In this document: positions 4,282-6,512 of the stretch, piece by piece
Numbering within the stretch: the stretch's first letter is position 1
Layout: every line of letters starts with the position of its first letter
DNA from: Anaerolineae bacterium CG2_30_58_95
GTDB lineage: Bacteria > Chloroflexota > Anaerolineae > Anaerolineales > Villigracilaceae
Assembly: GCA_001872165.1 (NCBI GenBank)
Contig: MNXK01000108.1
Span: 1 to 6,512, forward strand
Direction of reading: 5' to 3'
Length of the DNA stretch: 6,512 bases
Notes under the pieces: generated by a model
What the model saw: only the letters and a program-made list of their open reading frames with translations
Databases searched by the model: none
Told to the model about the DNA's origin: nothing
Translations under genes and position numbers: made by a program

Positions 4282-4539
4282 ATGCAATCTTCGGCCTTCG
4301 ACCTTCGGCTTGAAAAACTGGCTTATGGCGGCGATGCGCTCGGGCGCCTTGCGGATGGCCGCGCCGCCTTCGTCCCCTTTGCGCTGCCAGGTGAGACCGT
4401 CCGCGCCCGCAGCGTGGAGGAGAAGCGCGGCCACGTTCGCGCCGAATTGACAAAACATTCACCTCGAGAAAAAGGAGCCTGCAATGCCATTCACCCAATC
4501 CGCCTGGAGCTTGAAAGACCTGTTTCCCTCTTTGGATAG
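4282..4539 (+). pseudogene. Severed TRAM-domain N-terminus of a TrmA/RlmD-type rRNA/tRNA uracil methyltransferase
   Basis: The frame from ATG 4282 reads 85 codons to TAG 4537-4539. Residues 7-56 (DLRLEKLAYGGDALGRLADG, then AAFVPFALPGETVRAR and VEEKRGHVRAEL) match the N-terminal TRAM domain of SAM-dependent 23S rRNA/tRNA m5U methyltransferases, a beta-barrel RNA-binding module. The similarity stops near residue 56 (about position 4450). After that the frame simply runs through the pepF ribosome-binding site and into pepF in another frame. The iron-sulphur and SAM-binding domains (normally another 330 or more residues) are absent from the window. There is no Shine-Dalgarno before ATG 4282. The simplest reading is a deletion that fused the start of a methyltransferase gene to pepF. 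A stand-alone TRAM protein is possible but less likely, since its tail would be read from pepF sequence. Confidence 0.72.
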
Positions 4540-6286
4540 TCCGGAACTAGAGGCGGCTTTCAAAGCCCTAGAAGCGCAGGTTGCTGATTTCGAGAAGATC
4601 CGTCCGCAGCTCGAGCCGGATATCCCGGCCGGGAGTTTCGTCGAAATCCTGAAAGACACAGAGGAATCCACCCGCCTGGCGCACCGCATCTACGTCTGCG
4701 CCGGGCTGTCGTTCGCGGCCAACACGCAAGACCAGACCGCCCAGACCCTGCTGGGGCGCGTGCAGCAGTTCATGGCCGAGATGGAAAACCGCACCCTGTT
4801 CTTCAGCTTGTGGTGGAAAGATTTGGACGAGGCCAACGCAGCACGCCTGATGGCCGCCTCTGGGGATTACCGCTACTACCTCGAGGAAATGCGCCTCTTC
4901 AAACCGCATACCTTGAGCGAGCCGGAAGAAAAGATCATCAATCTCAAGAACGTGACCGGCGTCAGCGCGCTGCACACGCTGTACGACTCGGTCACCAATC
5001 GCTACGCCTTCAAGTTAAAAGTGGATGGCAAGACCAAGGAACTGACGCGTGGCGAACTCATGGTTTATGTCCGTAACGCCGATGCAGATCTGCGGGCGCG
5101 CGCCTACCAGGAGCTGTACCGCGTCTACGGGAACGATGGCGTCATCCTCGGCCAGATGTACCAGACCGTGGTGCGTGACTGGCGCAACGAGAACCTGACC
5201 ATGCGTCACTTCACCAATCCCATCGCCGCCCGCAACCTCTTCAACGACATCCCGGATGAGGCGGTGGATACCCTGCTGGAGGTCTGCCGCCGCAACGCTC
5301 CCCTTTTCCAGCGTTACTTCCAGTTGAAAGCGCGGCACATCGGCATGAAACGCCTGCGCCGCTACGACATTTACGCGCCAGTGGTCAAATCCGACAAAAG
5401 GTACGATTTCAACACTGCCGCCGAGATGGTGCTGGATTCATTCGGCCGATTCGACTCACAGGTGGCGGAACATGCGCGCCGCATCTTCGCCGAAAATCAC
5501 CTGGATAGCGAGGTGCGCAAGGGCAAACAGAGCGGCGCGTTCTGCTGGAGCGCCGTCCCGGACCTGCCGCCCTGGGTGCACGTCAACTACCAGGGTCGCC
5601 CCGACGATGTGGCCACGCTGGCGCACGAGCTCGGTCACGCCATCCACGCCATGCTGGCCGCGCACCACGCCGTTTTCACCTACCACTCGTCCCTGCCGCT
5701 GGCCGAGACGGCCTCCACCTTCGGCGAAATGATGCTCGTGGATCGGCTGCTCTCCGAAGAGACGGACGAATCCGTGCGCCGCGACCTGCTCTTCCGCCAG
5801 GTGGATGATGCGTATGCCACCATCATGCGCCAGACCTATTTCGCCCTCTTTGAGCGCCAAGCGCACGAAATGGTGCAGAAGAATGCCTCGGTGGACGAGT
5901 TATCGGCGGCCTACGTGGAAAACCTGAAAGAGCAGTTCGGCGAGGCGGTCGAACTGAGCGACGAGTTCAAGTGGGAGTGGGTCTCCATCCCCCACATCTA
6001 TCACACGCCCTTCTACGTGTATGCCTACACCTTTGGGCAGTTGCTGGTGCTGTCCCTCTATCAGCAATTCAAAGCCGAGGGCGAAGCCTTCAAACCTCGC
6101 TACTTGAAGATCCTCTCGGCCGGCGGCTCGGAGGCCCCGGCCAAGATTTTAGGTGACGCGGGCATAGATATCCGCTCGGCTGCCTTCTGGCAGGGCGGGT
6201 TCGACGTGATTGCTGCGTTGGTAGATGAGTTGGAGAAACTTTCCGTAAAGTCTGGGGAGAGGCGCGGCGTGAAACGTAATTCGTAA
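4484..6286 (+). CDS. pepF: Oligoendopeptidase F (M3B zinc metallopeptidase)
   Basis: A cytoplasmic zinc peptidase that cuts short peptides during peptide turnover. The 600-aa length is normal for the family. The N-terminal half (about 1-190) is the helical Oligopeptidase_F region. The catalytic M3 domain follows, with HELGH at 381-385 (zinc ligands His381 and His385, catalytic Glu382) and Glu408 in LAETASTFGE as third ligand, 27 residues after the first His as expected. The substrate-binding signature PHIYHTPFYVYAYTFGQL (503-520) has the conserved His504/His507 and Tyr511/Tyr515 cluster. There is no signal peptide. ATG 4484 has AGGAG (4473-4477) at 6-nt spacing. It is preceded by a TRAM remnant, so its original promoter may have been lost; I see no good promoter just upstream. 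The last codons (VKRNS) and stop fall in a heptad-repeat cluster, so the C-terminus has been replaced or extended by repeat sequence. Confidence 0.96.
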   Translation: MPFTQSAWSLKDLFPSLDSPELEAAFKALEAQVADFEKIRPQLEPDIPAGSFVEILKDTEESTRLAHRIYVCAGLSFAANTQDQTAQTLLGRVQQFMAEMENRTLFFSLWWKDLDEANAARLMAASGDYRYYLEEMRLFKPHTLSEPEEKIINLKNVTGVSALHTLYDSVTNRYAFKLKVDGKTKELTRGELMVYVRNADADLRARAYQELYRVYGNDGVILGQMYQTVVRDWRNENLTMRHFTNPIAARNLFNDIPDEAVDTLLEVCRRNAPLFQRYFQLKARHIGMKRLRRYDIYAPVVKSDKRYDFNTAAEMVLDSFGRFDSQVAEHARRIFAENHLDSEVRKGKQSGAFCWSAVPDLPPWVHVNYQGRPDDVATLAHELGHAIHAMLAAHHAVFTYHSSLPLAETASTFGEMMLVDRLLSEETDESVRRDLLFRQVDDAYATIMRQTYFALFERQAHEMVQKNASVDELSAAYVENLKEQFGEAVELSDEFKWEWVSIPHIYHTPFYVYAYTFGQLLVLSLYQQFKAEGEAFKPRYLKILSAGGSEAPAKILGDAGIDIRSAAFWQGGFDVIAALVDELEKLSVKSGERRGVKRNS

Positions 6287-6361
6287 AACGTAATATCTCA
6301 CAGCGCGAATTACGTTTTACCCTTCGGCAAGCTCAGGGCAGGCTGTTTCACGTTTTACGTA
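6269..6361. repeat. Heptad-repeat arrays in inverted orientation between pepF and ssb
   Basis: From 6269 four 7-mers follow one another: GTGAAAC, GTAATTC, GTAAAAC, GTAATAT (6269-6296). On the opposite strand the same units appear at 6320-6307 (GTAAAAC, GTAATTC) and around 6359-6346 (GTAAAAC, GTGAAAC). As a result 6283-6294 is a perfect 12-bp inverted repeat of 6309-6320 with a 14-nt loop. A different dispersed motif (6320-6344) separates the two minus-strand arrays. The hairpin may also act as a transcription barrier between the convergent genes, though it has no typical U-tract. Confidence 0.75.
6320..6344. repeat. REP-like dispersed motif CCTTCGGCAAGCTCAGGGCA
   Basis: The block CCTTCGGCAAGCTCAGGGCA and its continuation GGCT match a short, imperfectly palindromic motif (CCTTCG-CAAGCTCAGG-CAGG) that I have seen repeatedly in intergenic regions of unrelated bacterial genomes, including Chloroflexota. 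Its arms CCCT/AGGG are complementary around an AAGCT core. Only one copy lies in this window, so its repeat nature rests on memory and not on this sequence. Confidence 0.5.
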
Positions 6362-6365
6362 TCAC

Positions 6366-6512
6366 CTACGCCTCGTACTCGGCGGGTGCTTCCTCCACCG
6401 CCGCCACCGGCTCCTCGGTCGGCTTCCGGTCGAGCATTTGCAGACCAAGTGCGACGACTTTGGTGTAGTATTTCGTCTCACCCTTGTCTTCAACACGATC
6501 GGTCTTCAGGCG
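6366..6512 (-). CDS. ssb: Single-stranded DNA-binding protein, C-terminal 48 residues
   Basis: The minus strand is open from the right edge (CGC at 6512-6510) to TAG at 6368-6366. The first residues, RLKTDRVEDKGETKYYTKVVALGLQMLD, match the last strands of a bacterial SSB OB-fold (the R-x-x-T-x-R/E-x-x-x-D-x-x-G-x-T-x-Y/F-x-T-x-V-V-A pattern followed by hydrophobic-x-x-L-D). A Glu/Ala/Pro-rich tail follows (PTEEPVAAVEEAPAEYEA). SSB coats single-stranded DNA during replication and repair. The tail is short and ends in YEA, not in the acidic DDxPF tip through which most SSBs recruit partners. The N-terminal two-thirds lie outside the window, so this is an inference from the end only. It is convergent with pepF across the repeat cluster. 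Confidence 0.72.
   Translation of the reverse strand, partial: RLKTDRVEDKGETKYYTKVVALGLQMLDRKPTEEPVAAVEEAPAEYEA

Noticed and set aside
4447..4452. TTGACA upstream of pepF as a -35 box
   Set aside because: No -10-like hexamer is found 16-18 nt downstream; that position is occupied by the ribosome-binding site.
1..6512. CRISPR array, tRNA or rRNA genes, transposase or integrase
   Set aside because: I saw no regularly spaced repeats, no tRNA-like or rRNA sequence, and no recombinase motifs on either strand.

Overview
The window looks like a chromosomal segment of a GC-rich, non-model bacterium, most likely Chloroflexota (Anaerolineae-like). This is inferred from three things: the sortase with its partner small membrane protein, promoters of the form GTATAATCCCC lying almost on the start codon, and short dispersed palindromic repeats between genes. 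No rRNA or other firm taxonomic marker is present.

Left part (1-995, minus strand): a GNAT acetyltransferase with two tandem domains runs off the left edge. Its mRNA appears to begin about 235 nt upstream. That leader holds a perfect Shine-Dalgarno, a 28-codon leader peptide and six RNA arms that can fold in mutually exclusive ways, including two terminator hairpins. It reads as a previously unannotated ribosome-controlled transcription attenuator and is the most interesting item here.

Middle-left (1025-2794, plus strand): a 57-58 bp direct repeat, comprising the sortase promoter plus its first codons, flanks an AT-richer block of about 540 bp that carries its own promoter and an orphan 75-codon gene. 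Then comes the intact sortase gene and, 8 nt later, a 68-aa single-span membrane protein, forming a two-gene operon.

Middle (2795-4483): a perfect 18-bp-arm palindrome precedes an unrecognised P-loop NTPase-like gene. Next is a type II toxin-antitoxin operon (ribbon-helix-helix antitoxin, PemK/MazF toxin) with a consensus promoter and an inverted-repeat operator at the expected transcription start. It is followed by the severed N-terminal TRAM domain of a TrmA/RlmD-type RNA methyltransferase.

Right part (4484-6512): a full-length oligoendopeptidase F (M3B metallopeptidase) ends inside a heptad-repeat/palindrome cluster that supplies its last codons and stop. Convergent to it, the C-terminal 48 codons of a probable single-stranded DNA-binding protein enter from the right edge.

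The genes do not form one pathway. The segment is a patchwork of housekeeping genes (acetyltransferase, sortase, PepF, SSB) interrupted by small acquired or decaying pieces (orphan cassette, TA module, TRAM remnant, palindromic repeats).
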